Positions 44,246 through 52,893 of a DNA stretch of 64,000 nucleotides are shown piece by piece. The stretch is from NCBI RefSeq assembly GCF_007989825.1, contig NZ_BJUA01000001.1:62001-126000 (forward strand), given 5' to 3'. The DNA is from Cellulomonas persica. Its GTDB lineage: Bacteria; Actinomycetota; Actinomycetes; Actinomycetales; Cellulomonadaceae. The notes below the pieces were generated by a model. The model had not been told where the DNA came from and made no database searches. It saw nothing but the letters and a program-made list of their open reading frames with translations. How positions within the stretch are numbered: the stretch's first letter is position 1; each line of letters begins with the position of its first letter. Position numbers and translations under genes: made by a program.

Positions 44246-44830
44246 ATGCCGTCCCTGCAGCACTTCGTCGCCACGTTCCGCGAGGACCTCGAGGCTGCGC
44301 GTCGTCGCGACCCCGCAGCGCGCTCGTCGCTCGAGGTCGCGCTCGCCTACCCGGGCGTGCACGCGGTCTGGACGTACCGAGTGGCGCACGCGATGTGGCG
44401 CGACCCCTCGCTGCGCCTGCCCGCGCGCCTGCTCTCCCAGCTCGTGCGCGCGCTCACCGGCATCGAGATCCACCCGGGTGCGCGGCTCGGCCGGCGCCTG
44501 TTCATCGACCACGGCATGGGCGTGGTCATCGGCGAGACCGCCGAGGTCGGCGACGACGTCGTGCTGTTCCACGGCTCGACGCTCGGCGGCAAGTCGATGC
44601 GCAAGGGCAAGCGGCACCCCACGCTCGGCGACAACGTCGTGGTCGGCGCGGGCGCCAAGATCCTCGGCCCCGTGTGGATCGGCGACGACGTGCAGGTCGG
44701 CGCGAACGCGGTCGTCATCCACGACGTGCCCGCCGGGGCGATCGCCGTGGGTGTCCCCGCGCAGATCCGGCTGCGCCCGCTCGCGGCGCCGTTCGACGCC
44801 GAGATCGACGACCCGGCGATCTACATCTGA
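44246..44830 (+). CDS. cysE: Serine O-acetyltransferase
   Basis: A 194-residue, short-form acetyltransferase that makes O-acetylserine from serine and acetyl-CoA. A helical N-terminal region ([25 protein letters not shown]) is followed by left-handed beta-helix hexapeptide repeats, with catalytic His in [20 protein letters not shown] and the [24 protein letters not shown] segment. It lies 84 bp downstream of cysK, behind a hairpin, and is probably in the same transcript. ATG 44246 has no strong ribosome binding site. Confidence 0.95.
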   Translation: MPSLQHFVATFREDLEAARRRDPAARSSLEVALAYPGVHAVWTYRVAHAMWRDPSLRLPARLLSQLVRALTGIEIHPGARLGRRLFIDHGMGVVIGETAEVGDDVVLFHGSTLGGKSMRKGKRHPTLGDNVVVGAGAKILGPVWIGDDVQVGANAVVIHDVPAGAIAVGVPAQIRLRPLAAPFDAEIDDPAIYI

Positions 44831-44895
44831 CCTTCCCGGTCGCGCGCGGCGACCCCGGCGCCTGGCGCCACCGGCACGAGGCCCCGGCCCGGTCG

Positions 44896-45402
44896 CTACC
44901 CGCCCGACAGGGTGTCGCGCGGCGCGTCGTCGCCGACGACGATCCGGCCCCCGGCGATCACGGCGACCGGGCGCAGGTCCGGACCGGGCAGCCCGAGCGC
45001 ACGGGGCACGAACGGCAGCGTCGGCAGCGCGGCGACGTCCTCGCGCGGCACCCACGCGGCATGGTCGGTCGAGCCGTCCAGCTCGGCACGCAGCGGGCCG
45101 TCCTCGACGACGAGCGGGTAGCACAGCCGCACGGAGTGCAGCAGGATCCCGCGATCACGGATGTCGATCACGTCCGACAGGATCGTGGGTGGTCCGACCA
45201 CCCGGCCGACGAGGCCGGTCTCCTCGCGCACCTCCCGCACGACGGCCGCCTCGGGATGCTCGCCGTGGTCGACACCGCCACCGGGCAGCGACCACGTGCC
45301 GGGGATGTCGGACCGCGCACCCGCGCGCGCGAGCAGGACGCGGCCGTCGACCTCGACGACCCCGTACGCGGCGAGGCGGATGAGCCGCTGAGACGTCGTC
45401 AC
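44896..45402 (-). CDS. Nudix hydrolase
   Basis: A 168-residue NUDIX-fold pyrophosphohydrolase. The Nudix box is complete: GGGVDHGEHPEAAVVREVREETGL, matching GX5EX7REUXEEXGU. The N-terminus RLAAYGVVEVDGRVLLARAG is the standard first strand pair. GTG 45402 is the first start in frame without overlap with the divergent GntR promoter. Substrate (nucleotide sugar or oxidised nucleotide) not predictable. Confidence 0.92.
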   Translation of the reverse strand: MTTSQRLIRLAAYGVVEVDGRVLLARAGARSDIPGTWSLPGGGVDHGEHPEAAVVREVREETGLVGRVVGPPTILSDVIDIRDRGILLHSVRLCYPLVVEDGPLRAELDGSTDHAAWVPREDVAALPTLPFVPRALGLPGPDLRPVAVIAGGRIVVGDDAPRDTLSGG

Positions 45403-45435
45403 GCCCAGCGACACTACTCGGCCCGACCTGCTCCT

Positions 45436-45465
45436 TTGTTCTACTTGTTGGGTAACAACTAGTCT
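45436..45465 (+). promoter_or_regulatory. Promoter with operator of the GntR gene
   Basis: TTGTTC (45436-45441) and TAGTCT (45460-45465) have an 18-bp spacer that contains the inverted repeat TTGTT-GGGT-AACAA (45445-45458). The ATG at 45472 lies 6 nt after the -10, so the mRNA should be leaderless and the GntR protein likely represses itself. Confidence 0.65.
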
Positions 45466-45471
45466 GTGGGC

Positions 45472-45837
45472 ATGCTCTGGACCATCGACACGGCGAGCGA
45501 CGAGCCGCTGTTCGCGCAGATCGCGGCGCGCGTGCGCGCCGCCGTGTCGGCGGGCGAGCTGCGCGAGGGCGACCGGCTCCCGCCCGCGCGCACGCTCGCG
45601 GACTCGCTCGACGTCAACGTGCACACCGTGCTGCACGCCTACCAGGACCTGCGCGACGAGGGCCTGGTCGACCTGCGTCGCGGCCGTGGCGCCGTGGTGC
45701 GCGCGCACCCCGAGTACGTCGCGCTCGCCGCTCCCCTGGCGGCGCTCGTCGACGCCGCACGACGGGCCGGCGTCTCGCCCGCGACCACGGCTTCCCTGCT
45801 CCACGCCGCCTTCGCCCAGCCGACCCCGGAGGACTGA
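45472..45837 (+). CDS. GntR-family regulator (YtrA type)
   Basis: A 121-residue repressor. A single winged helix-turn-helix (LFAQIAARVRAAVSAGELREGDRLPPARTLADSLDVNVHTVLHAYQDLRDEGLVDLRRGRG) is followed by a short C-terminal region, as in the YtrA subfamily whose members control neighbouring transporter genes. ATG 45472 is chosen over GTG 45466 because of the -10 spacing. It overlaps into an operon with the downstream DUF1648 membrane protein 4 nt away, its probable regulated partner. Confidence 0.92.
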   Translation: MLWTIDTASDEPLFAQIAARVRAAVSAGELREGDRLPPARTLADSLDVNVHTVLHAYQDLRDEGLVDLRRGRGAVVRAHPEYVALAAPLAALVDAARRAGVSPATTASLLHAAFAQPTPED

Positions 45838-45841
45838 CCGC

Positions 45842-46828
45842 ATGACCGCCCAGGGCACGACCGTCCGGACGCCCGTCCCGCACCGGCTCGCGACGACGCT
45901 GCTCGGCCTCGTCCTGCCGTTCGCGCTGATGACCGCCGGCGCGCTGATCGCCCTGTCGTGGCGCGACGAGCTCCCCGACCCGGTCGCGACCCACTGGGGC
46001 GCCGACGGTCCTGACGGCTTCTCGTCGTTCGCGGGAGCGCTCGCTCCCCTCCTGCTCGGTCTCGTGCTGTGCGTGGGGGCGTGGGCGCTGGGGTTCTGGG
46101 CCGGTCGCGACGGCGGGGCGCGCCGCATCGCCGTGGGGACCTCGGCGGGTCTCGGCACGCTGTTCGCGGTGCTCCTCGTCGGCACGCTCGCGGTCCAGCG
46201 CGGCCTGACCGACGCGGCCGACGCGCCCGGGGTCGGCGGCACGATCGTCGGCGCCCTCGTCGGAGCGCTGCTGGTCGGCATCGGCGTCGCGCTGATCGTC
46301 CCGCGGGACGCGCCGCAGCCGACGAGTGCGCGCGTCGACCCGCGGGCGCCACGGCTCCCCCTGTCCTCCACACAGCGCGCGGCCTGGAGCCGCACGGTCG
46401 CCTCGCCCGCCGCGGTCGTCGCGGCGGTGGTCGCCGTGACCGCGTCCGTGGTGCTCGCGGTCGTCGTCGGCGCGTGGTTCGCGCTCGTCGTCCCGGTCGC
46501 CCTGACCGCGCTGCTCGCCGTGACGCTCGTGTGGCGCGTGACGGTGGACGAGCGCGGCATCGAGGCGCGCTCGTTCGTCGGCTGGCCGTCCGTGCGCATC
46601 CCGCTCGACGAGGTCGAGGGCGCGTCGGTGGTGCACGTCCGCCCGTTGCCGGAGTTCGGCGGCTGGGGGTACCGCCTGGGCCGTGGCGGGCGCGCGGGCC
46701 TCGCGCTGCGCACCGGCGACGGCGTCGAGATCCGCCGCACCGGCGGGCGCGTCCTCGTCGTGACCGTCGACGACGCCGCGACCGCCGCCGCGCTGCTCAA
46801 CACGCTCGCCGACCGGTCCCGCGCGTGA
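45842..46828 (+). CDS. DUF1648 integral membrane protein
   Basis: A 328-residue membrane protein with about six hydrophobic helices in the first 240 residues and a cytoplasmic beta-rich C-terminus. The DUF1648 signature is PDPVATHWGADGPDGFSS, near residue 45, as in the Bacillus SdpI/YvaZ-like group of immunity and envelope proteins. The C-terminal part (VDERGIEARSFVGWPSVRIPLDEVEGASVV) resembles a PH-like domain. It follows the GntR repressor gene by 4 nt; such GntR-DUF1648 pairs are known in actinobacteria and firmicutes. Confidence 0.87.
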   Translation: MTAQGTTVRTPVPHRLATTLLGLVLPFALMTAGALIALSWRDELPDPVATHWGADGPDGFSSFAGALAPLLLGLVLCVGAWALGFWAGRDGGARRIAVGTSAGLGTLFAVLLVGTLAVQRGLTDAADAPGVGGTIVGALVGALLVGIGVALIVPRDAPQPTSARVDPRAPRLPLSSTQRAAWSRTVASPAAVVAAVVAVTASVVLAVVVGAWFALVVPVALTALLAVTLVWRVTVDERGIEARSFVGWPSVRIPLDEVEGASVVHVRPLPEFGGWGYRLGRGGRAGLALRTGDGVEIRRTGGRVLVVTVDDAATAAALLNTLADRSRA

Positions 46829-46909
46829 CTACCGCCCGGTAACCTGACCGCTCCACCCTGACCGCAACCCGGGGGCTGCGGCACGACGACGACGTCACTG
46901 GAGGCCGGT

Positions 46910-47947
46910 ATGCGACTGGGCTACTCGTTGGGGTACTGGTCCGCCGGCCCGCCGCCGGGCGCGCTGGAGACCGTGATCGCCGCCGAGCGGCTCGGCTTCG
47001 ACTCCGTGTGGACGTCGGAGGCGTACGGCTCCGACGCGTTCACCCCGCTCGCCTGGTGGGGCTCGCGCACGGAGCGCGTGCGGCTGGGCACCGCGATCGC
47101 GCAGATCTCGGCCCGCACGCCGACGGCGACCGCGATGGCCGCCCTGACGCTCGACCACCTCAGCGGCGGCCGGTTCGTGCTCGGGCTCGGCGCGTCCGGG
47201 CCGCAGGTCGTCGAGGGCTGGTACGGCCAGCCGTACCCGCGCCCGCTGGCCCGCACACGCGAGTTCGTGGCGATCGTGCGCGAGGTCCTGGCCCGCGAGG
47301 CGCCCGTGACGTTCGACGGAGCGTTCTACCGGCTGCCGCTGCCCGCCGACGAGGGCGCGGGCCTGGGCAAGCCGCTGCGCTCGACCGTGCACCCGCTGCG
47401 CCGCGACCTGCCGGTCCACCTCGCCGCGGAAGGTCCCAAGAACGTCGCGCTGGCCGCCGAGATCGCCGACGGCTGGCTGCCGATGTTCTACTCGCCGCGC
47501 ATGGACGCCGAGTACCGCGACCTGCTCGCGCAGGGGTTCGCCGCACGGTCCGACGACCGCGACCCCGCGCCGTTCGAGGTCGTGGCGCCCGTCCCCGTGG
47601 TCCTGGCCGACAGCGTCGAGGCCGCCGCCGAGCAGATCCGCCCGTTCATCGCGCTGTACGCGGGCGGCATGGGCGCCAAGGGCGCGAACTTCCACCGCAA
47701 CGTGCTCGATCGGCTCGGCTACGGCGAGGTGTGCGACGAGATCCAGGCGCACTACCTCGCGGGCGACAAGGCGAGGGCCGCCGCGGCCGTGCCCGTCGAG
47801 CTGGTGCACGACGTCGCGCTCGTCGGCACGCCCGACGACGTGCGCGCTCAGCTGCCCGCGTGGCGCGCGACCGCGATCACGACCCTCGTCGTGCAGGGCG
47901 ACCCGCGCACGCTACCGGCCGTCGCGGCGGTGCTCCAGGCCGACTGA
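46910..47947 (+). CDS. F420-dependent LLM-class oxidoreductase (Rv3520c-like)
   Basis: A 345-residue TIM-barrel enzyme of the luciferase-like, F420-binding superfamily. It shows GYSLGYWSAGPPPGALE, IQAAERLGFDSVWTSEAYGSDAF, TAIAQISARTPTATAMAALTLDHLSGGRFVLGLG and VHLAAEGPKNV. It contains the residues of the Rv3520c clade, thought to use F420H2. GGAGG precedes ATG 46910. It is not in the cofE operon but implies further demand for F420 in this organism. Substrate unknown. Confidence 0.88.
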   Translation: MRLGYSLGYWSAGPPPGALETVIAAERLGFDSVWTSEAYGSDAFTPLAWWGSRTERVRLGTAIAQISARTPTATAMAALTLDHLSGGRFVLGLGASGPQVVEGWYGQPYPRPLARTREFVAIVREVLAREAPVTFDGAFYRLPLPADEGAGLGKPLRSTVHPLRRDLPVHLAAEGPKNVALAAEIADGWLPMFYSPRMDAEYRDLLAQGFAARSDDRDPAPFEVVAPVPVVLADSVEAAAEQIRPFIALYAGGMGAKGANFHRNVLDRLGYGEVCDEIQAHYLAGDKARAAAAVPVELVHDVALVGTPDDVRAQLPAWRATAITTLVVQGDPRTLPAVAAVLQAD

Positions 47948-47993
47948 GCCGGGCCCGGGCCCGACCTCGCGCGCGTCGGGCAGACTCGTCGCC

Positions 47994-48329
47994 GTGGACG
48001 ACGCCTACCTCGAGGCCGTGCTCGACCTCGTCGCGACCATCCCGCCGGGACGGGCGATGACCTACGGCACCGTCGCGGAGGTGGTGGCCGAGCGGTTCGT
48101 CGCGGCGGGTGAGCCCGCGCGCGGTGGCCCGCGCCAGGTGGGTCACGTCATGGCACGCGCGGGCGGCGACGTGCCGTGGTGGCGGGTCGTCAACGCGTCG
48201 GGCGCGCCGCCGGCGCGTCACCTCCAGCGCGCGCTGGCCGAGCTGCGGGCCGAGGCGACGCCGCTGGTCGCGGACGGGACGCGCGTCGCGCTGCGCCGCG
48301 CGATCTGGTTCCCCGACGAGCCGGGATGA
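47994..48329 (+). CDS. Alkyltransferase-like protein (ATL), no catalytic Cys
   Basis: A 111-residue protein of the MGMT (O6-alkylguanine DNA alkyltransferase) fold. The N-terminal helix and Arg-finger region are seen in IPPGRAMTYGTVAEVV and GGPRQVGHVMARAGGDV. At the active site PCHRV is replaced by PWWRV (Trp62-Trp63), so it cannot accept alkyl groups. ATL proteins bind O6-alkylguanine and hand it to nucleotide excision repair. The usual ATL sequence is PWHRV; Trp at the second position is unusual. GTG 47994 with CAGACT 7 nt upstream fits a leaderless message. Confidence 0.9.
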   Translation: MDDAYLEAVLDLVATIPPGRAMTYGTVAEVVAERFVAAGEPARGGPRQVGHVMARAGGDVPWWRVVNASGAPPARHLQRALAELRAEATPLVADGTRVALRRAIWFPDEPG

Positions 48330-48399
48330 TCCGGGCGGACGCGCGCGGCGGCTCGATAAGAGCGTGCCGCGCGGCAGTCGGGCAGGTGAGGATGGCGAC

Positions 48400-49665
48400 A
48401 TGACGCCTCTGCCTGACGGGTACCGCACCGTTGCCGTACCTCACGACCGCAAGAACGAGTTCCGGGCCGTCGACCACCTCGCGTTCGCGTACGAGCCCGA
48501 CGAGAAGACGCTGGAGATGCTCCCCGAGCAGCTGGAGTGGGACCGCTGCGCGGGGGTCGAGCGCCCCGACGGCACGCTGGCCGCGGTGCACTCGTCGTAC
48601 GACTTCGACCTGCCCGTCCCCGGCGGTGAGGTCGCGTGCTCCGGCCTGACCTGGGTGGGTGTGCGGCCCGACGAGCGTCGCCGCGGGCTGCTGACCGCGA
48701 TGATCGACTTCCACTTCGCTCGCTCGCTCGAGCGCGGCGAGCCGGTCTCGGCGCTGTTCGCCGCGGAGATGGCGATCTACGGCCGGTTCGGCTACGGAGC
48801 CGCCGCGAACGACGTGCGCGTCAAGATCCCGCGTGGCTCGACGCTGCGCGACGTGCCGGGCAGCGACGCGCTGACGGTCCGCTTCGACACCGCCGACCCC
48901 GACAAGCACACCGACCTCGTGCACGCCGTGCACGTCACGGCGGGCGCCGGGCGGCCGGGCTGGGTCACGCGTGCGAGCGAGGCGTCGCGCCGCGCGCGCG
49001 TCGTCGACCCGCCCGCGTGGCGTGAGGGCGGCGAGCCGCTGCGCATCGCCACCGTGCACGACGAGGCCGGCGACCCGCGCGCGTACGCGCTGCTGCGCCG
49101 CAAGGAGACGTGGACCGACGCAGGTCCGCGCACGCCCGTGCAGGTGCGCGAGGCCGCCGCGACCGATCCTGCCGCGGCGCACCGCCTGTGGTCGTTCCTG
49201 CTCGACCTCGACCTCACGGCCGAGGTGTCCAGCGGCATGCTGCCCGCCGACGACCCTCTGCTCGGCCTGCTGCTCGACGTGCGCGGGGCCGTGCCGCGGA
49301 TCGCGGACAACATCTGGGTCCGCCTGCTCGACCTCCCGACCGCGCTCGCCGCCCGCCGGTACAGCGCCCCGCTCGACGTCGTGCTCGAGGTCACCGACAC
49401 CCGCCTGCCGGCCAACGCCGGCCGGTGGCGCCTGGAGACGGGTGAGGCGGGCGCCGACGGCTACCCGGTGCAGGTGACGACGACCGACGACGAGCCCGAC
49501 CTGCGCCTGGACGTGCGCGAGCTCGGCGCGGCGTACCTCGGCGGCCGCTCGCTCGCCGCGCTCGCGCGCGCCGGCCTGGTCACCGAGGTCACGCCCGGCA
49601 CGCTGCTGCCCACGGCCAGCGCCTTCGGCTGGCCGATCGCACCGGTCTGCAGCTGGGTGTTCTGA
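48400..49665 (+). CDS. Eis-like GNAT acetyltransferase
   Basis: A 421-residue three-domain protein: two GNAT domains and a sterol-carrier-protein-like C-terminal domain. The acetyl-CoA binding motif is VRPDERRRGLLTAMI (near residue 95). The SCP2-like C-terminus ends VCSWVF with a terminal aromatic carboxylate, as in Eis, where the C-terminal Phe contributes to catalysis. Eis proteins acetylate aminoglycosides or lysines in vitro. ATG 48400 follows GAGGAT (48388-48393) by 6 nt. Natural role unknown. Confidence 0.93.
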   Translation: MTPLPDGYRTVAVPHDRKNEFRAVDHLAFAYEPDEKTLEMLPEQLEWDRCAGVERPDGTLAAVHSSYDFDLPVPGGEVACSGLTWVGVRPDERRRGLLTAMIDFHFARSLERGEPVSALFAAEMAIYGRFGYGAAANDVRVKIPRGSTLRDVPGSDALTVRFDTADPDKHTDLVHAVHVTAGAGRPGWVTRASEASRRARVVDPPAWREGGEPLRIATVHDEAGDPRAYALLRRKETWTDAGPRTPVQVREAAATDPAAAHRLWSFLLDLDLTAEVSSGMLPADDPLLGLLLDVRGAVPRIADNIWVRLLDLPTALAARRYSAPLDVVLEVTDTRLPANAGRWRLETGEAGADGYPVQVTTTDDEPDLRLDVRELGAAYLGGRSLAALARAGLVTEVTPGTLLPTASAFGWPIAPVCSWVF

Positions 49666-49698
49666 GTCCGGTCCTCAGCAGCGGGGCCGTCCCCGGCG

Positions 49699-50145
49699 TC
49701 AGCGCGCCTCGTACTCCGCGAGGAGGTCGATGCGACGCTGGTGCCGGGGGTCGCCGCTGAACGGCTCGGCGAGGAACGCGTCGACGAGCTCGAGCGCCTC
49801 GTCGACCGAGTGCTGACGCGCGCCGATCGCGATGACGTTCGCGTCGTTGTGCTGCCGGGCGAGCGTCGCGGTCGCGGTGTTCCACGCGAGGGCGGCGCGC
49901 ACGCCGACGACCTTGTTGGCGGCGATCTGCTCGCCGTTGCCGGAACCGCCGAGCACGATGCCGAGCGAGCCGGGCTCCGCGACGACGGCCTCGCCCGCCT
50001 CGAAGCAGAACGGCGGGTAGTCGTCCTGCGCGTCGTACTCGTGCGCCCCGTGGTCCACGACGTCGTGCCCTGCGGCCTGCAGGTGCTCGACGAGCGCGAC
50101 CTTGAGCTCGTAACCGGCGTGATCGGAACCGATGTGGATACGCAT
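49699..50145 (-). CDS. rpiB: Ribose-5-phosphate isomerase B
   Basis: A 148-residue aldose-ketose isomerase interconverting ribose 5-phosphate and ribulose 5-phosphate. It begins MRIHIGSDHAGYELK with the conserved Asp-His, followed by the IVLGGSGNGEQIAANKVVGVRAAL anion-binding loop; the second-position Cys of E. coli RpiB is replaced, as in the mycobacterial enzymes. CAGGAT (50152-50157, minus strand) precedes ATG 50145 by 6 nt, suggesting a leaderless mRNA. Confidence 0.95.
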   Translation of the reverse strand: MRIHIGSDHAGYELKVALVEHLQAAGHDVVDHGAHEYDAQDDYPPFCFEAGEAVVAEPGSLGIVLGGSGNGEQIAANKVVGVRAALAWNTATATLARQHNDANVIAIGARQHSVDEALELVDAFLAEPFSGDPRHQRRIDLLAEYEAR

Positions 50146-50202
50146 GGCTTCATCCTGCCGCACCTGCGCGGATGCACCTGCCGTCGTCCGTAGGCTGGGG
50201 CC

Positions 50203-52188
50203 ATGACGCGTAGTGGCCTCGACCTGACCGAGCTCGACCCGGACGTCCGTCCGCAGGACGACCTGTACCGGCACGTGAACGGGCGCTGGGCCGCCCGGCA
50301 CGTCATCCCCGCGGACCGCGCGATGGACGGCACGTTCCGCACGCTCCACGACGCCGCCGAGGCGCAGGTCCGCGACATCATCGCCGACCTCGGCGCGCAG
50401 GCGGCCGACGAGCCGGCCGGCAGCGTCGGCGCCAAGATCGGCGCGGTCTACGCGAGCTTCATGGACACCGACGCGATCGAGGCCGCGGGCACCGAGCCGC
50501 TGCGCGCCGACCTCGCGCTGGTCGAGGGCGCCACGACCCAGGCCGAGCTCACGGGCGTGCTGGGTGCGCTGCAGCGCACCGGCGCGGGCGGCGCGGTGGG
50601 CATGTGGGTCGACAACGACGCCGACGACCCGGAGCGCTACGTCGTCTACCTGCACCAGGGCGGCCTGGGCCTGCCCGACGAGGCCTACTACCGCGACGAG
50701 CAGTACGCCGCGGTGCTCGCGGCGTACGCGCCGCACGTCGCGCGCATGCTGCTGCTCGGCGGCGTCGCCTCCGACCAGCAGGACGCCGACGAGCTCGCCG
50801 CGCGCGTCGTCGGCCTCGAGACGCGGCTCGCCGCGCACCACTGGGACGTCGTCAAGGACCGCGACGCGGACCTCACGTACAACCCCATGACGCTCGCGGA
50901 GCTCACGACGAGCGCGCCGGGCTTCGACTGGTCGGCGTGGGCGATGGCGCTCGGTGCGCCGCAGGGTGCGCTCGAGCAGCTCGTCGTGCGCGAGCCGGGC
51001 TTCGCCCAGGGCTTCGCGCAGCTGTGGACCGAGGCCTCGCTCGAGGACTGGAAGGCCTGGCTCGCGTACCACGTGATCACCGACCGCGCGCCGTACCTGA
51101 CGCAGGAGGTCGTCGAGGCGAACTTCGACTTCTACGGCCGCACGCTCACGGGCGCGCAGGAGCTGCGTGACCGCTGGAAGCGCGGCGTCTCGCTCGTGCA
51201 GGGCGTGCTCGGCGAGGCCGTCGGCGAGGTCTACGTCGCGCGGCACTTCCCGCCGTCGCACAAGGAGCGCATGGACGAGCTCGTCGCGCACCTGGTCGAG
51301 GCGTACCGCGAGTCGATCTCCGCGCTCGACTGGATGGGGCCCGAGACGCGTGCCAAGGCGCTGGCCAAGCTGGACGCGTTCACCCCGAAGATCGGCTACC
51401 CCGTGCGCTGGCGCGACTACTCCGCGCTGCAGGTCGAGGCGGGCGACCTCGTCGGGAACGTGCGCCGCGCGAACGCGTTCGAGCTCGACCGCGAGCTCGG
51501 GAAGATCGGCAAGCCGATCGACCGCGACGAGTGGTTCATGACGCCGCAGACGGTCAACGCGTACTACAACCCCGGCATGAACGAGATCGTCTTCCCCGCG
51601 GCGATCCTGCAGCCACCGTTCTTCGACGCCGAGGCCGACGACGCCGTCAACTTCGGCGCGATCGGCGCCGTGATCGGGCACGAGATCGGGCACGGGTTCG
51701 ACGACCAGGGCAGCAAGTACGACGGCACGGGCCGGCTCGAGGACTGGTGGACCGCCGAGGACCGCGCGGAGTTCGAGCGCCGCACGAGCGCGCTCATCGC
51801 GCAGTACGACGCGTACTCCCCCGCGCAGCTCGACGGCTCGCACCACGTCAACGGCGCTCTGACGATCGGCGAGAACATCGGCGACCTCGGCGGGCTGTCG
51901 ATCGCGCTCAAGGCCTACCGGATCGCGCTCGGCCGTCCGCTGGACGAGGCACCGGTCATCGACGGTCTGACCGGGGTGCAGCGCTTCTTCCTCGGCTGGG
52001 CGCAGGCGTGGCGCACCAAGGGCCGCGACGAGGAGGTCGTCCGCCGCCTCGCGACCGACCCGCACGCGCCGGACGAGTTCCGCTGCAACGGCGTGGTGCG
52101 CAACGTCGACGAGTTCTACGCCGCGTTCGGCGTCGAGCCGGGCGACGCGCTGTACCTCGCGCCGCAGGAGCGCGTGCGCATCTGGTGA
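50203..52188 (+). CDS. M13-family zinc metalloendopeptidase (PepO-like)
   Basis: A 661-residue peptidase of the neprilysin family without a signal peptide, so probably cytoplasmic. The zinc site is HEIGHGFDD with the third ligand Glu in ENIGDLGG; NAYYNPGMNEIVFPAAIL is the substrate-binding signature, and the C-terminal arginine in FRCNGVVRNVDEFYAAF is family-typical. TAGGCT (50191-50196) is 6 nt before ATG 50203, with no ribosome binding site, so the message is likely leaderless. Divergent from rpiB. Confidence 0.96.
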   Translation: MTRSGLDLTELDPDVRPQDDLYRHVNGRWAARHVIPADRAMDGTFRTLHDAAEAQVRDIIADLGAQAADEPAGSVGAKIGAVYASFMDTDAIEAAGTEPLRADLALVEGATTQAELTGVLGALQRTGAGGAVGMWVDNDADDPERYVVYLHQGGLGLPDEAYYRDEQYAAVLAAYAPHVARMLLLGGVASDQQDADELAARVVGLETRLAAHHWDVVKDRDADLTYNPMTLAELTTSAPGFDWSAWAMALGAPQGALEQLVVREPGFAQGFAQLWTEASLEDWKAWLAYHVITDRAPYLTQEVVEANFDFYGRTLTGAQELRDRWKRGVSLVQGVLGEAVGEVYVARHFPPSHKERMDELVAHLVEAYRESISALDWMGPETRAKALAKLDAFTPKIGYPVRWRDYSALQVEAGDLVGNVRRANAFELDRELGKIGKPIDRDEWFMTPQTVNAYYNPGMNEIVFPAAILQPPFFDAEADDAVNFGAIGAVIGHEIGHGFDDQGSKYDGTGRLEDWWTAEDRAEFERRTSALIAQYDAYSPAQLDGSHHVNGALTIGENIGDLGGLSIALKAYRIALGRPLDEAPVIDGLTGVQRFFLGWAQAWRTKGRDEEVVRRLATDPHAPDEFRCNGVVRNVDEFYAAFGVEPGDALYLAPQERVRIW

Positions 52189-52216
52189 CGGACTGCCGCG
52201 GCGGGAGCAACCCTCG

Positions 52217-52732
52217 TCAGGGCAGCTCCTGCCAGGCGGCGCGCGCGAGGGTGAACCCCACGCCCTCGTCGTCGGTGCACGTCACACCGTTCGTCGCGCT
52301 CGAGCACGTGTAGGGACCCGAGGTCACCGTCGAGCCGTACTCGAGCACCGGTACGTCGTCACCCGCGACCGCGGGGGCCGGACCGTTGACGCAGTCGAAC
52401 GCGAACCCGTCGCCGTTGAGCAGCAGCACGTGGCCGGTGTCCCCGTCGCACCCGGGGACGACCGGCGGCGGGTAGGCGATGTTCGCGATCGTGCACGTCA
52501 CGCCGCTGGGCGCGACCGAGCACGCGATGTTCCCGCTCGGCAGCCGGAAGCTCACGGGTTGCGACGAGCTCGCCGTCGGCCCCTGCACCTGGACCGTGGG
52601 TGACGGCGTCGGGCCGGCCTCACCCGGCGAGCCGCCACCCGAGACGAGCCGGACGACGAGGAGCACGAGCAGCACCGTCACGAGGACGGCATCGACGGCC
52701 ATCCACGTCCGGACCGTCCGCTGCGTCGCCAT
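52217..52732 (-). CDS. Secreted/membrane-anchored Cys-rich hypothetical protein
   Basis: A 171-residue protein with one N-terminal membrane segment (WMAVDAVLVTVLLVLLVVRLV) and a Ser/Pro/Thr linker. The extracytoplasmic part has six Cys residues in pairs (IACSVAPSGVTCTIAN; GCDGDTGH..FDCVNG; YTCSSATNGVTCTDDEGVGFTL), a pattern of a small disulfide-bonded domain found in several actinobacterial proteins of unknown function. The repeated -Cys-x(6)-GVTC- halves suggest an internal duplication. Confidence 0.78.
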   Translation of the reverse strand: MATQRTVRTWMAVDAVLVTVLLVLLVVRLVSGGGSPGEAGPTPSPTVQVQGPTASSSQPVSFRLPSGNIACSVAPSGVTCTIANIAYPPPVVPGCDGDTGHVLLLNGDGFAFDCVNGPAPAVAGDDVPVLEYGSTVTSGPYTCSSATNGVTCTDDEGVGFTLARAAWQELP

Positions 52733-52851
52733 CGCTCGTCGCCTCCCGTGGTGTGAGCCCGCGTCCGGAGCGCTCCTCCGGGGCGGTCGCGCCCCGCGCC
52801 CGCGGGCCGTGCCGGGACAGCATCACACCACCGGACCGCCACGTGCCAGTC

Positions 52852-52888
52852 GCCCTGGTCGGGACGCGTGCAGCGCCCCGACCAGGGC
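52852..52888 (-). terminator. Terminator of the DsbA-like gene
   Basis: Perfect 12-bp arms GCCCTGGTCGGG (52852-52863) and CCCGACCAGGGC (52877-52888), 13-nt loop, starting 5 nt after the stop at 52894 (minus strand). Confidence 0.85.
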
Positions 52889-52893
52889 GTGGG

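Noticed and set aside
40130-45124. 5-kb open frame on the minus strand through the polymerase, cysK and cysE region
   Set aside because: Covers confidently identified genes on the plus strand and has low-complexity composition; antisense artefact.
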